Shown here one piece after another: positions 53,725 through 63,900 of a stretch of 64,000 bases of DNA. The stretch is from Xanthostigma xanthostigma. Its lineage: Eukaryota; Arthropoda; Insecta; Raphidioptera; Raphidiidae. Made by a program: the position numbers and the translations under genes. The stretch is taken from positions 11,780,001 to 11,844,000 of the forward strand of contig OY754468.1 of NCBI GenBank assembly GCA_963575645.1. The letters are read 5' to 3'. The notes under the pieces are model-generated. The model saw only the letters and a list, made by a program, of their open reading frames with translations. It was not told where the DNA came from and ran no database searches. Each line of letters opens with the position of its first letter. Positions within the stretch are counted from its first letter, which is position 1.

Positions 53725-54332
53725 TGTTGCGTGCCCTTGATGGGACGCCTATGGAATTCGGTAGAAACTACTAGAAGCAACAACAATGGAAACAGGTAAA
53801 GAACACCGGACCTTGGAGAGATGCCAACATATGTAAAGGAACGGATCTTGATGCGTGGAGAACATTCTAGAAGCATGGACCGAAAACTATAAAAAGGCGG
53901 GCAGAGTGAGCAAGTCAGTCAGTCAGTTATTGGAGCTGTTTCGTGAGTTGTGTTGACACAGTGCTCTGGCATTACTACATAAATTATTCAGTTATACTGT
54001 AAAAATAAATAACTTTAGTGAGTGCAATTTATATAAATCTGTTTAAATAACTTTTTGAAAATACAAGTGTGAATCAGCTACTGTACTAGCTAAACTTTGT
54101 GTTGTGTTCCTGTGTGGTAAACATTTTGTGTATATAATTTAGTGACTCTATATTCTCTGTTACTTAGTATTTTATTTAATAATTTAGAACTATTAGTTTT
54201 GTTTCTGTTAACGTTATTATTTCTGTTACGTTTTAAAGAAGTACGCTTTCGTTTATGTGTTTTACTGTTTTGTTAAACATTTACTATTGCAAATAAATAA
54301 TTTCCGCCACGGACTACAGCAGTTTTGTTACA
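53725..54332 (+). mobile_element. Solo LTR with ATAT target duplication
   Basis: A 608-bp LTR from TGTTGCGTGCC to TTTTGTTACA, flanked by exact ATAT (53721-53724 and 54333-54336). It is close to the 43413 copy throughout, with TATA box, initiator and AATAAATAA near the end. Its sequence contains ACATTCTAGAAGC, the hAT target seen in the 46700 copy. Confidence 0.9.
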
Positions 54333-54356
54333 ATATAGTGCCTCTGTGTTCTAGAA

Positions 54357-54795
54357 CAGTGCTCCGCAACCGGTGTGCCGTGGCAACTGGTGTGCCGTGA
54401 GCCGGATGCAGGTGTGCCGCGATCAAATTCAACTATTTGACATTTTACAATTTTTGCAAAATTTGGAGCATTAATTTTTAATTTCTTAGTTATCGCTCAA
54501 AAAATTCTGGTATCATTAAAATGTAACTGAAATAAATTAGCACTATTTTTATCATTGTTTGAAAATTTTTATTTGTTGGTACATTGTTACAAATTTTTTC
54601 AATTGTTATTTTAATATGAACAAAAAACACAGTGTGTAGGACGCACGTTTGCCGTCGTGTCGCCTCGGTCGATCTGAGTCGGTCGTCGCCTCAGTCGTGT
54701 ATTTGTGTATCAATTATATTTTAGCTTTTGGTGTGCCGCGGAAATCTAGCAAGAATTTTGGTGTGTCGTAGGTGAGAAAAGGTTGCGGAGCACTG
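54357..54795. mobile_element. Non-autonomous hAT-type element in a palindromic target
   Basis: Terminal inverted repeats CAGTGCTCCGCAACC and GGTTGCGGAGCACTG, with 8-bp duplications TTCTAGAA at 54349-54356 and 54796-54803. GTGTGCCG words recur near both ends. The flanks ATAGTGCCTCTGTG and CACAGAGGCACTAT are also mirror images. No transposase frame. Confidence 0.9.
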
Positions 54796-54803
54796 TTCTA
54801 GAA

Positions 54804-55027
54804 CACAGAGGCACTATATAATCTATAATCTCTTGCACCCATTTATCCAAATAGTATCTGTGTTTTATAATAGGACACAGAGGCTCGATAAAGTAATATT
54901 GATAAATGGAAAATTGCGTTGCTCTATAGTTGTCCAGGAAAGTCATCTGAGATGATTGAAAAAACTTTTTTCCCCTTTAAAATTACAAACAGCATCAATT
55001 TTGTTTGTTTAATGCCCATCCATACAC
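54804..55027. other. Unassigned intergenic DNA
   Basis: No supported feature after the palindromic flank. Confidence 0.3.
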
Positions 55028-55295
55028 CATTAAAGATAGAAGTAATAATCTTGGAATAAATTTATTTCTTCGAATAAAATTTACTTTCAATTCAACAAGC
55101 AAATTATCAGGTGGAAGTATTAGTTAAAGAATAAATATACACTGTAACACTGCAGTATACTCCTTGCTCTTTTTGTTGAATATTTTGACGTTCACCCAAA
55201 AATTCGATCGATGGCTTTAGTGTAAATGTCAAAAAAAGCTTCGCACAATAATAATGTTTTATCCTAACCCAATTGCACACTAAACTTCCATGTCA
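55028..55295 (+). repeat. Family V dispersed repeat
   Basis: ATTAAAGATAGAAGTAATAA, TTGAATATTTTGACGTTCAC and AATGTTTTATCCTAACCCAA match 21526-21830. Confidence 0.65.
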
Positions 55296-55666
55296 AAATA
55301 CATATTTTACAATATTTTTTCATTTTGAAGTCCCCAAGTATAAAAAACATGTTTTCTGAAAAAAAACAAATTTTGTTGATGCACACTGTTTGAAAAAATA
55401 TGCAAATTACGTGTAATTAAAAAAAATAACTTTTCAATCACTTGTGGCTCCGATGTGACAAATTATTTCACACGGAACGTGGTGTACAAAGCATGCTGTA
55501 TATTTACTAGATATATAATACTATCAATATTTTCGCAATATATGCTTTTCAAATTCTGGAATTATATTAAAAAAGACTATTCACGAAATAAACCCAGTTT
55601 AAGAAAAACTCAAATAAGGCCATTGTGATTGGATAATCTAAACAACCAATAAGAATAGGCTATTCA
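55296..55666. other. Unassigned intergenic DNA
   Basis: No supported gene or RNA. Confidence 0.3.
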
Positions 55667-55915
55667 AATCTTTGATTAACGTCTGATTAGAACTCTTCAA
55701 TAAATAAAATTATCGACCAATTTTTCAGACAAATATATTAACAAAAAATAATAATTAATATATTAACGTCTCGGTACCGATTTGGCCCTTCTTCAGAACT
55801 GATCTACAATATATAAAAATTGATTAATAATCAATTACATCAGTTGTGAAGAAGATCCAAATCCGGACCGAAACGTTAATGTATTAATTATCATATATAT
55901 TAATACGCTAAGGTT
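55667..55915. repeat. Family B element, left and central part
   Basis: AAATCTTTGATTAACGTCTG, ATTATCGACCAATTTTTCAG, then inner arms CGGTACCGATTTGGCCC and GATCCAAATCCGGACCGAAA. The right terminus is missing here; a matching terminus occurs at 58428-58490. Confidence 0.75.
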
Positions 55916-56044
55916 TAAGATGTTTGCCTCCCTTTTTAGAAAAACCCTCACAATTTCTCCACATAAATTTTATATCGTTTTACAGATAATTGCTTGCTCT
56001 ACTGACATCGACAACTAAAAAATTTATTATTGCTTTTGTTTTTG
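55916..56044. other. Unassigned intergenic DNA
   Basis: Short AT-rich stretch. Confidence 0.3.
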
Positions 56045-56340
56045 TAAATTAATTAAAATACAGCAACGCTGAACAACGTCTGCCATCTGACGGCTTTAAT
56101 TTTGAAACAACGTCAACACTTCGATCTGTCATCTGACCTTCATATTGTAATACAACAGACACAATACTGCATACTGCCATCTGACGGCTTTAATTTTGAA
56201 ACAGCAGCAACGCTGAACAACGTCACAGCAATGCTGCATGATGCCATCTGACGGCTTAACTCAACGCTTTTGCTACTTGCGCCTCTATATGACAATTTTA
56301 GTAAAATATTTCTTCGATCTGTCATCTGAGCTTCATATTG
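56045..56340 (+). repeat. Local tandem duplication with CCATCTGACGGCTT motif
   Basis: CCATCTGACGGCTTTAATTT occurs at about 56083 and 56170 and again, shortened, at about 56242. CTTCGATCTGTCATCTGA recurs at about 56119 and 56312. The units are mixed and diverged. Confidence 0.75.
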
Positions 56341-56724
56341 TAAACAACAAAAAGAAGAACGTTATAAGCAGAGTGCAAAATTAGAAACGAATTGAATACC
56401 TGCAATCATATTTAAAAAATAATTTTGTAAAGTGATAATTATTATACTTATTTAGTGCAAATAATTCGCACAGGTCACTCTAGCTTTTTAGGCGCGAATA
56501 GCGTAAGCTAAAGCGCCTATATGTACTCGCTTTGTCTGTGAATCTGTGAATCTGTGTGTCACGTTTTTTTGTGTCACGCGTACAGCCCAAACGCCTTAAC
56601 CGATTTTAAAAAACTTTTTTTTGTTCGATTCGTCTCCGCGTAACTTAGCTCGTAACGTCGGCCGATTTTTGAATTTTGACCCCAGAGGGGAGCAATAAGG
56701 AAAAAACGAAGTTTTTCGCTTATA
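56341..56724. other. Dispersed repeat start, class unknown
   Basis: TTTTTAGGCGCGAATAGCG and GCTAAAGCGCCTATATGTAC precede GTCTGTGAATCTGTGTGTCA and a hydrophobic-codon-free stretch. This is a style common at the ends of insect interspersed repeats, but it is single-copy in this window. Confidence 0.35.
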
Positions 56725-57160
56725 ACTCGCTCAATTTAAATCAGATCGGTTCGAAACCTGTCTTAAACGAAAGAGGAGAAAATTTTACATAAAAATCGTA
56801 CAACAGAAAATGCCCAAACAGTTTTTTTATACACATTTATATAGAAATAAATTCAATTTGATATAACCGATGGAAAACATCTTTCGGTTATCTCTCTCTG
56901 TTGCATGGTTTAACATGGCAATTTCAAAATTGCGTATGTTCTGTCTTAAAATAAAATTGGTCGATAATATTATTTATTACAATAATGAAATAAAAAGGTA
57001 GCATTTGTTCAAAAACGGATGCCGTTTCAATATTTGTAAAATGCAACGCCTTCTGAGTTAACAATTTGAATAACTAATTATCAGAACATAATACTTTGAC
57101 AGATGCAAACGTCACTTTTGACATTTCTTACCATTCCGACACGGATGAGCGGGTTGAAAC
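56725..57160 (+). repeat. Family K repeat
   Basis: CTCGCTCAATTTAAATCAGA, AAATGCAACGCCTTCTGAGT and AAACGTCACTTTTGACATTT are the inverted counterparts of 30830-31250. Confidence 0.7.
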
Positions 57161-57260
57161 CAAATTTTGGGAGGATGTTTGATATGCAAATATGAATTGG
57201 CCTATTGTTTTTGGGGAACATCGGCGCATGCGTAAAAGAATATAATGTTGTTTTATATAA
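57161..57260 (-). mobile_element. Family A repeat fragment
   Basis: GGTTGAAACCAAATTTTGGG, GATATGCAAATATGAA and GGCGCATGCGTAAAAGA match family A. Confidence 0.65.
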
Positions 57261-57502
57261 TAATAATAGGGGAATTATCAAACGGTTGAATAAAAAAAAA
57301 CTTGGTGACTGATGATGAAATCCTGTTTTAATAACTTGAGATATTAAAATAATATTTGGGTGACTAAATTAATAAGTGAGCGACTAAATTACTAAGTGAG
57401 CGACTAGAATGCCTTCGATAATTTTGAAGCAGATATCTTCAACCGATTGAGATGAAAATTTGTATACACGTTTAGTTTGGATGACAATGCATGGTTAGCT
57501 GT

Positions 57503-58034
57503 GTGACGTCACTCTAAATCCAATATGGCGGAAGTCTAAAGATGGCGGACTAATTTTATTATGCTTTCCTGCCATATGGGTATCAAATGAAAGGGCTTGC
57601 TGAGAATAACTCGAAAAATAAAGTGACGTCACTCTAAAACCAATATGGCGGACTTCTAAAGATGGCGGACTAATTTTATTATGCTTTCCTACAATATGGG
57701 TATCAAATGAAAGGGCTTGCTGAGAATAGCTCGAAAAATAAAGTAACGTCACTCTAAATCCAATATGGCGGACGTCTAAAGATGGCGGACTAATTTTATT
57801 ATGCTTTCCTACAATATAGGTATCAAATGAAAGGGCGTGCTGAGAATAACTCGAAAAATAAAGTGACGTAACTCTCAAACAAATATGGCGGAGTTCTAAA
57901 GATGGCGGACTAAGTTTTTTATGCTTTCCTACAATATGGGTATCAAATGAAAGGGCTTGCTGAGAATAACTCGAAAAATAAAGTGACGTCACTTTTAATT
58001 CAATATGGCGGACTTCTAAAGAAGGCGGACTAAG
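57503..58034. repeat. 120-bp tandem array, four full units plus a partial
   Basis: GTGACGTCACTCTAAA starts units at 57503, 57623, 57743, 57863 and 57983 exactly 120 bp apart. Each has CCAATATGGCGGA, AAAGATGGCGGACTAA and GGTATCAAATGAAAGGGC. The period is a multiple of three, so the minus strand stays open as a repeating 40-residue peptide; this is a by-product. Confidence 0.95.
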
Positions 58035-58049
58035 CTTTTGTTAATAAAG

Positions 58050-58335
58050 GGGTATGCGAATTGTCACGCAGTGAAACACGATGGGGCAGAGGTGGAGTTT
58101 TTAAAAAAATAATTCCGGGTGAACGATAAACGGGTATGCGAATTGTAATTCCGGGGTGAACGATAAAGGGGTATAAGAATTGTCTCGCAGTGAAACGGGA
58201 AGGGGCAAATGTGGAGTTTTTAAAAAAACAATTCCGGGGTGAACGATAAACGGGTATGCGAATTGTCTCGCAGTGAAACGGGAAGGGGCAAATGTGGAGT
58301 TTTTAAAAAAACAATTCCGGGCTGATCGATAAATA
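58050..58335. repeat. About 85-bp tandem array
   Basis: GGGTATGCGAATTGTC, CGCAGTGAAACGGGAAGGGG, GTGGAGTTTTTAAAAAAA and AATTCCGGGGTGAACGATAA recur three times, with one collapsed unit at about 58130-58165. Confidence 0.9.
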
Positions 58336-58427
58336 TACACCGATTTTCAAACAAAACACCGGGGTATATGATGTAAAATTTCGCGCCTTGTAATTCTTGA
58401 ATTACTTGGGCATATACTCCCACTGGT

Positions 58428-58490
58428 TGTTAATATATTTGTCTGAAAAATTGGTCGACAATTTTATTTATTGGAGAATAGGCTATTTTA
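58428..58490. repeat. Family B terminus
   Basis: GTTAATATATTTGTCTGAAA and ATTGGTCGACAATTTTATTT, followed by GAATAGGCTATT. The word AATAGGCTATT also precedes the family B copy at 55667, so these may be two ends of one element split by 2.5 kb. Confidence 0.6.
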
Positions 58491-59034
58491 AAATTATTTA
58501 TTTCAATCTACAAATTCGGGCGATGTCGGACCGGGCCGCTAGTATAAAATAATATGTTACCACGGCGAATCGAGAAACTTCGCGATTGATGCTTCTCACA
58601 CCGAAGAGACATAAAAAAAAACAAGTCTATCTAAAGATGTTTCATTTCAATAAAATTCGTTTAGCTTGAATTTGAGAGTCTAGTGGTATTTGTTTCTATA
58701 AGGTTTGTTCCATTGAGACACATTTTACGTAATGCGAAGTACATAGTATTGTTGTATAATATTATGCAATAACGTAAGCAAGTAAGCAGTAGGTACCAAC
58801 CTATAGTTCATTTATCACTGTTTCCCATGTTTCCGTTTTCCTTCCTATCTGAAAGAGCTTATGCTGTAGAGAGCATTATCTGCTCTACTTAAAGTGTGCA
58901 AAAAGTAAAAAAAATACTCTTCACTGAACATCACTGCTCATTTTACCACTTATAGAAGTTAAAAATACACATAAATACGTACCTCTGTGTTTATATCATT
59001 GCAAAACGTTGGAATAGAATAAATGCAATGCAGA
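58491..59034. other. Unassigned intergenic DNA
   Basis: No supported gene or RNA. Confidence 0.3.
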
Positions 59035-59174
59035 ATATACAGGCTGATTTTAAGTTGATTCTTTTTTTAACAGCGTGTAAAAATCAAAAAGACGAACAAA
59101 TATTTTAAGTGACTTTTTTATCAAAACTCAAAAATAAGAGAGAAACAGTCGTTCAAAGTTTAATTAAATTTTAT

Positions 59175-59465
59175 TTTCTTAATCCAAATCTTCTTGGTTT
59201 CCGGGCTTGTATGCCGTGGTCCATTGGTATTTCTACCTGATGTTTCGTCTACAACTGCGGTAGACATTATCAAAGACGATGTGGTAGCGGGTGAAGTGTC
59301 CTTCTAGGCTGCTCACAGGTAAGTGTGTCGATGGTACTTCCGTCTTTTATGGTCAGCGTGCTCGTGTTCTCTACTCGGTCGTAGTATGCTCTCCTGTGAT
59401 TGGTCGTTCCATTCAGTGGGTCGGTATTGCACAGTGTTGGTGTCCAGGTTTTTCTTAGTTCAAAA
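59175..59465 (-). pseudogene. Penelope-like element 3' fragment
   Basis: The minus strand reads ELRKTWTPTLCNTDPLNG, then TTNHRRAYYDRVENTSTL and ends PLPHRL with stop at about 59270, followed by the UTR (TCTTCTTGGTTTCCGGGCTT on the plus strand). It parallels 44223-44510 but the 5' side is shorter. Truncated and inactive. Confidence 0.7.
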
Positions 59466-59476
59466 GCTCGGTTAAC

Positions 59477-59617
59477 ACACGCGAAGAAATGATAGTACGA
59501 ATCGAAAATGCATCCCAAATAATTCGCGGAAGGCCTTTATCGCTACTACAAGCATGGGTACGACGCACGCATCTTTGTGTCCAACAAAACGGGGACAAAT
59601 TCGAACAATTTCTGTGA
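59477..59617 (+). pseudogene. Insect transposase, C-terminal fragment
   Basis: The frame reads TREEMIVRIENASQIIRG, then RPLSLLQAWVRRTHLCVQQN and ends GDKFEQFL with TGA at 59615-59617. The RRxxLCxxxNGxxFE pattern is familiar from the end of mariner/Tc-related transposases with a DDE_3-type core that are frequent in insect genomes. The catalytic core and DNA-binding domain are missing. It lies just inside the right TIR of family G in the expected orientation. Confidence 0.6.
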
Positions 59618-59805
59618 ATACTTGATAATGACATAACATATTTCCATAGTGACATAACATAACGCCAGAACTGACCTCACAAATTTGCTAAAACTTTGAA
59701 ATCCCGTTCCTCTTTCATTTTTGAGTTTTGATAAAAAAATTACTAGATATGTTTGTTCGTCTATTTGATTTCTACACGCAGTTAAAAAAAACAATCAACT
59801 TAAAA

Positions 59806-60403
59806 TCGTTCTGTATAATATAGAGAATATATGCTTATTTTAAAATAAAGTTGCTATACTTATTGTCTTTGATCCCGAGCTCGACACCCCCCGAAGTGAA
59901 TTTCTGTCTACAGTCTTGCGCCTCGTGGCTTGTTATTATTGTTATCCACAAAGATACTCAAATCTTGTATTTTATAGTAAATGTGTATTGAAATCATTTG
60001 CGATTGTACTCGTGTCATTAACGCAAGCGAAGTCGCCCATAAAGTCTGAAAGATAATACCATTTGCATGTGCGTATAGGAATTGTCTATACACGCATGTA
60101 TAATATGATGTATCTAATCTAGAGGAATCCATCAAGTCGTAGCAACAATCTAATAGTCACTTATCAGTGAGTAACAACTGTCTGTAGAAGAACACTCGTG
60201 GGAACTATCCTTCAAACTTTAAACAAGACGAAGCTGAACGCAAAGTTCGCAACTTGTGATTCATGCACTATCTATCTATGTATGTAGCCCCCCCCCCAAC
60301 ATTATCTTTCTGTATGTTACAAGACATTGTTTGCTTGCAGAGTTTCCCCATTTTTGAAGTTTTAACCTCACAAAAATCTTCTGGTTTTTTGAAGATTTCC
60401 ATT
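59806..60403. other. Unassigned intergenic DNA
   Basis: A poly-C run lies at 60288-60297. No supported gene or RNA. Confidence 0.3.
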
Positions 60404-61000
60404 ATTGCCATTCCAACTGGAATGGTACTAGTTTAGGTCAAAAACCACTTTTAAAAAATTTTACAATATCTTTTCGTTTCGAAGTCCTCCGATTCCATAA
60501 AACATACTTTTGGCAAAACTCTGTGAGCACGATACAGGTCAAACGGATGAGCGGATTGAAACCAAATTTTGGGATGTTGTTTGGTATGCAAATATGAAGA
60601 GCCCTATTGTTTTTGGGGAAAATCGACGTATGCGCAGAAGAGATATATACTGTAACGGTGTTTTTATTATTCTATTTATTTTTTCAAAAAAGTTTCGTAA
60701 CATTTTTTTCTCAACTTTATAGTTTTGGAAATATTTTGAAAATAAAAAAAGATCAGTTGTTCTTTTGTTTTGTAGATCTGTCAGAAATAAAGTATATGCA
60801 TGCTTTGATTAATTTTTACATGACGTAAACATAATGATGTATGTAACCATGGCAACGAATAGCAAATATATTGAATACGAGCCATTACCCGCGTCACCTC
60901 CTGCGATATCAGAAATTTTATTCTCTATTACACTATTTATATCAAATGTCAATATTTTTGGAGTTGGAATGGTGCTGTCGCCCAATTGGCTGGATTTTTT
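60404..61000 (-). mobile_element. Family A repeat, near-complete copy
   Basis: The copy starts TTGCCATTCCAAC and ends CGCCCAATTGGCTGGA. It includes CGTTTCGAAGTCCTCCGATT, AAATATGAAGAGCCC, GTATGCGCAGAAGAG and GAGCCATTACCCGCGTCAC. ORFs at 60510-60828 are repeat artefacts. Confidence 0.8.
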
Positions 61001-61924
61001 TTAAACTAAACTAATACTATAAAGAAGTAAAGTTTGTAAGTTTGGATGTAGGAGGTAATCTCCGAAACTACTCATCCGATTTCAAAAAATTTTCACCAAT
61101 ATTTAAAAGGGACCTTCAAGATGGACATGGACTATAATATATTATCCCGTTAAAATAAAAGCGCTTTTCGTGGAAACGAATTTTGCAACGTAGGTCGACG
61201 AAAAAAAATGGGAATCTACAAATTTGGGCTATAACAAATAATAAAAAAAATTAATGATGGGTGGCCCGATGCGATACTGCCCGCTTCTCTCAGAAACCAT
61301 TTTATTGAAATTAATTACATTTAGCAATAAAGAATAGAAATTATTAATAACAACCGCTTAGTTAAATTTATCACTTGGACCAGATGATTTGGTTATTATT
61401 CATATTATTCAATATTATTGATAGTTTCCAGTTAATCACATCCTTACGCTATATCGCTCGGTGAGTTTGACGTATGTGATAAAATATACATATATAATTT
61501 AGGTTACACAGTCTTCCCATGTTAAACTAGCAAAACTCCGTGCAGTTCAGAAGCGTTCTTACGTCGTACCTAACAGCAATTCATCTTGAACTTGTAACGT
61601 CAAATTCAACACTTTCGTAGGTAACTTAAGGCTGGCAAATCGACATTTGTGTAATTAATTGTCGTGTTGAATTAAATACAAGAAGTTTAATTGGAAAACT
61701 ATGCAAGTAATTGTTATGTGTGTTTCCGATCGAGACATAAATATCAGACAGCCCTCAACGATAAACATCATTGTTCGATTCTCGGAACATTCTACCGTAT
61801 GTTTCCAAGATTTATTTAGTATTTGTTTTCCGGTTCGGTTTCATCTGTGTAGATTTTGGATTGGCACTTAACTTCATTCTGTATAAAATATAGATATTAT
61901 AAAAAAATACAGAGCGTATTAACA
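61001..61924. other. Unassigned; transposon-like patch at about 61060-61240
   Basis: AATCTCCGAAACTACTCATC and GTGGAAACGAATTTTGCAAC are typical of non-coding ends of insect interspersed repeats. No partner is seen in this window. The rest is featureless. Confidence 0.35.
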
Positions 61925-62215
61925 TACGAAGGAGATGATTTGGGCGTTGTCGGAAGAGCTACGGAAGATTCAGGCTGGGACATATAAGGAAGGATGACAT
62001 CGCTGACTTTGTACGAAGTAAATAAACATGTAAAGAGATGACGAGAGAAAGATGGCCTAAGAAGGCAGTAGACTGGACCTCAGAAGAGAGAATGAAAAGG
62101 AGAAGAGCACGCAGAAGTTGGGAAAATGGTATACAAGAAGCGATGCAGGAGAGGAGGTTGGAAGAAGAGAATGGGATAACCGAAATTTATGGAGATTGAG
62201 GGCGGGAAAGCAACT
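61925..62215 (+). pseudogene. LINE reverse transcriptase C-terminal fragment, frameshifted
   Basis: Reading RLGHIRKDDIADFVRSK then stop, followed by RERWPKKAVDWTSEERMKRR and RARRSWENGIQEAMQERRLE. After a frame change it gives WDNRNLWRLRAGKQL. The GHIRR...W......RRGRP..W...I.E pattern is that of the domain after the reverse transcriptase in many LINEs. At least one stop and one frameshift show it is dead. It is a different lineage from 16530 and 33113. Confidence 0.65.
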
Positions 62216-63215
62216 CTTTCAATTTTACTGAAGTTTTACTTGTGGTCAACGTTTCGAAAAAGAATTATGATGAAAATACGTTGCTCATAAGCGAAATATT
62301 AGTGAAGCTTTTTTTCTAAATTGTTCTTAAATTAAATTATTCCTCAACGATTAATGCTGGGTTGCAGAAAGGATTGTCAAAATACTTGATTTGACAATGA
62401 CCTTATATTGTGATCCTAGTCTAAAGTAGTCTAATGTCGTATTCAAACTCCCTGTCATCTAGATTCTAGAACATTAGATTGTAGTCACATAAAAACAAAC
62501 GATTGTTCGGCATTGAAAAAGACAATTTTTCAAGTTTAATTTTGATCAAAGTGCGTAGAAAAAAATGTTTTGAAGTGGAAACTGTGCAAAGAACAATGCT
62601 AAATACATGTGCACGCAGTTTAAAAAAAATATCGTTTCAATCGATCGATTATTTTTCGAGTAGGATCGATTTAAAACTCTACTATGCTTTTCATATGGAG
62701 AAATATGTCTTCACAATGTATGGTCAATGTGAAATCAATTTTTTTGACAATCTTTTCTGCAACTCAGCATAAGAATCGCAATATTTTGGAATGATGAACA
62801 AAATAATATATGAACATTGAACATCCTGTAGTGCATGACACGATATAAAATAAATTAAGCACTAACAAATGCTTTGAGCGCATTTACTTCATTCAAAAAC
62901 AATTATTTTTCTTAACGTCATTTATTCACAAGAAATTTAACATTTCTCTTAAAGTCTAATGTAGTTAATTTACTTCAACTCTGACTTGTTTACGACTTCA
63001 AGCTCCGAGCTTTATCACCGACGTCTGTCTTTCACTTAAATCTATTTACCTGTGGAACATATACCTAACCTAACCCATATTATGACTGTTTCATCGCTGA
63101 ACATCGGCCAGTTTCGTTAACTCATCGGTATTTCCCGATTCAACGTCGCAAGATCAAATCCAGTGTATTTGTATCGGATAAATTAATCCACACTAATATT
63201 ATACTGTCTGTCTGT
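62216..63215. other. Unassigned intergenic DNA
   Basis: No supported gene. The ORF at 62503-62772 lacks a recognisable domain. Its TTTTGATCAAAGTGCGTAGA and CATATGGAGAAAT words echo, inverted, 28310-28440, so it is probably repeat-derived. Confidence 0.35.
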
Positions 63216-63900
63216 TACGCTTTCATAACCAAACCGCTGGGCCGATTGTGATGAAATTTCATGTGGAGATAGCTTGAAGCCTGGGGAAGGACATAGGCTA
63301 CTTTTTTCAAAATCCAATTCCTATTGGTATGAAATGGAGGTTGTAACATTGTATGAAGCTATGCTTTCACGGCCGAGCCGCTGGGTCGATTGTGATGAAA
63401 TTTCATATGGAAATAGTTTGAAGCCTGGGGAAAGACATAGGCTACTTTTTTCAAAATCCAATTCCTATGGGTATGAAATGGAGGTTGTAACATTGTATGA
63501 AGCTATGCTTTCACGACCAGACCGCTGGGCCGATTGTGATGAAATTTCATTTGGAGATAGTTAGAAGCCTGGGGAAGGACGTATGCTACATTTTTTTCCA
63601 AAATTCAATCTCTATGGAGATGAAGTGGGGATTATAACATTGTATGAAGCTATGTTTTTACGGCCAGACCGCCGGGCCGATTGTGATGAAATTTTATATG
63701 GAGATAGTTTGAAGCCTGGGGAAGGACGTATGCTATTTTTTTCCCAAAATTCAATATCTATGGAGATGAAGTGGGGATTGTAACATTGTATGAAGCTATG
63801 CTTTTACGGCCGAGCCGCTGGGTCGATTGTAATGAAATTTAATATAGAGATAGTTTAAACTCTAGGGAAGGAGATAATCTACTTTCTACAATAGAATTTG
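63216..63900. repeat. 144-bp tandem array, five units
   Basis: ACCGCTGGGCCGATTGTGAT and GAAATTTCATATGGAGATAG with AAGCCTGGGGAAGGAC recur near 63230, 63376, 63522, 63668 and 63814. The period is close to 144 bp, so the plus strand stays open as a 48-residue repeating peptide. The motif is a familiar insect repeat end, here amplified in tandem. Confidence 0.9.

Larger units (their letters stand above)
59042..59805. mobile_element. Family G DNA transposon remnant with long TIRs
   Basis: Terminal inverted repeats of about 120 bp: AACAGCGTGTAAAAATCAAA with GACGAACAAATATT and TTATCAAAACTCAAAA at left, and the reverse (TTTTGAGTTTTGATAAAAAA, TTTGTTCGTCTATTTGATTT) at right. The interior keeps the end of a transposase (59477-59617) and a Penelope-like fragment (59175-59465), which must be a later insertion. 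A single arm lies at 29995-30095. Confidence 0.75.

Noticed and set aside
57495-57992. 165-residue minus-strand ORF with 40-residue repeats
   Set aside because: It lies wholly in the 120-bp tandem array. A period divisible by three with no stop keeps the frame open; no start context or domain supports a protein.
63274-63783. ORFs with 48-residue repeats
   Set aside because: They follow from the 144-bp tandem array. The frame breaks in later units and the sequence is a non-coding repeat end elsewhere in insects.
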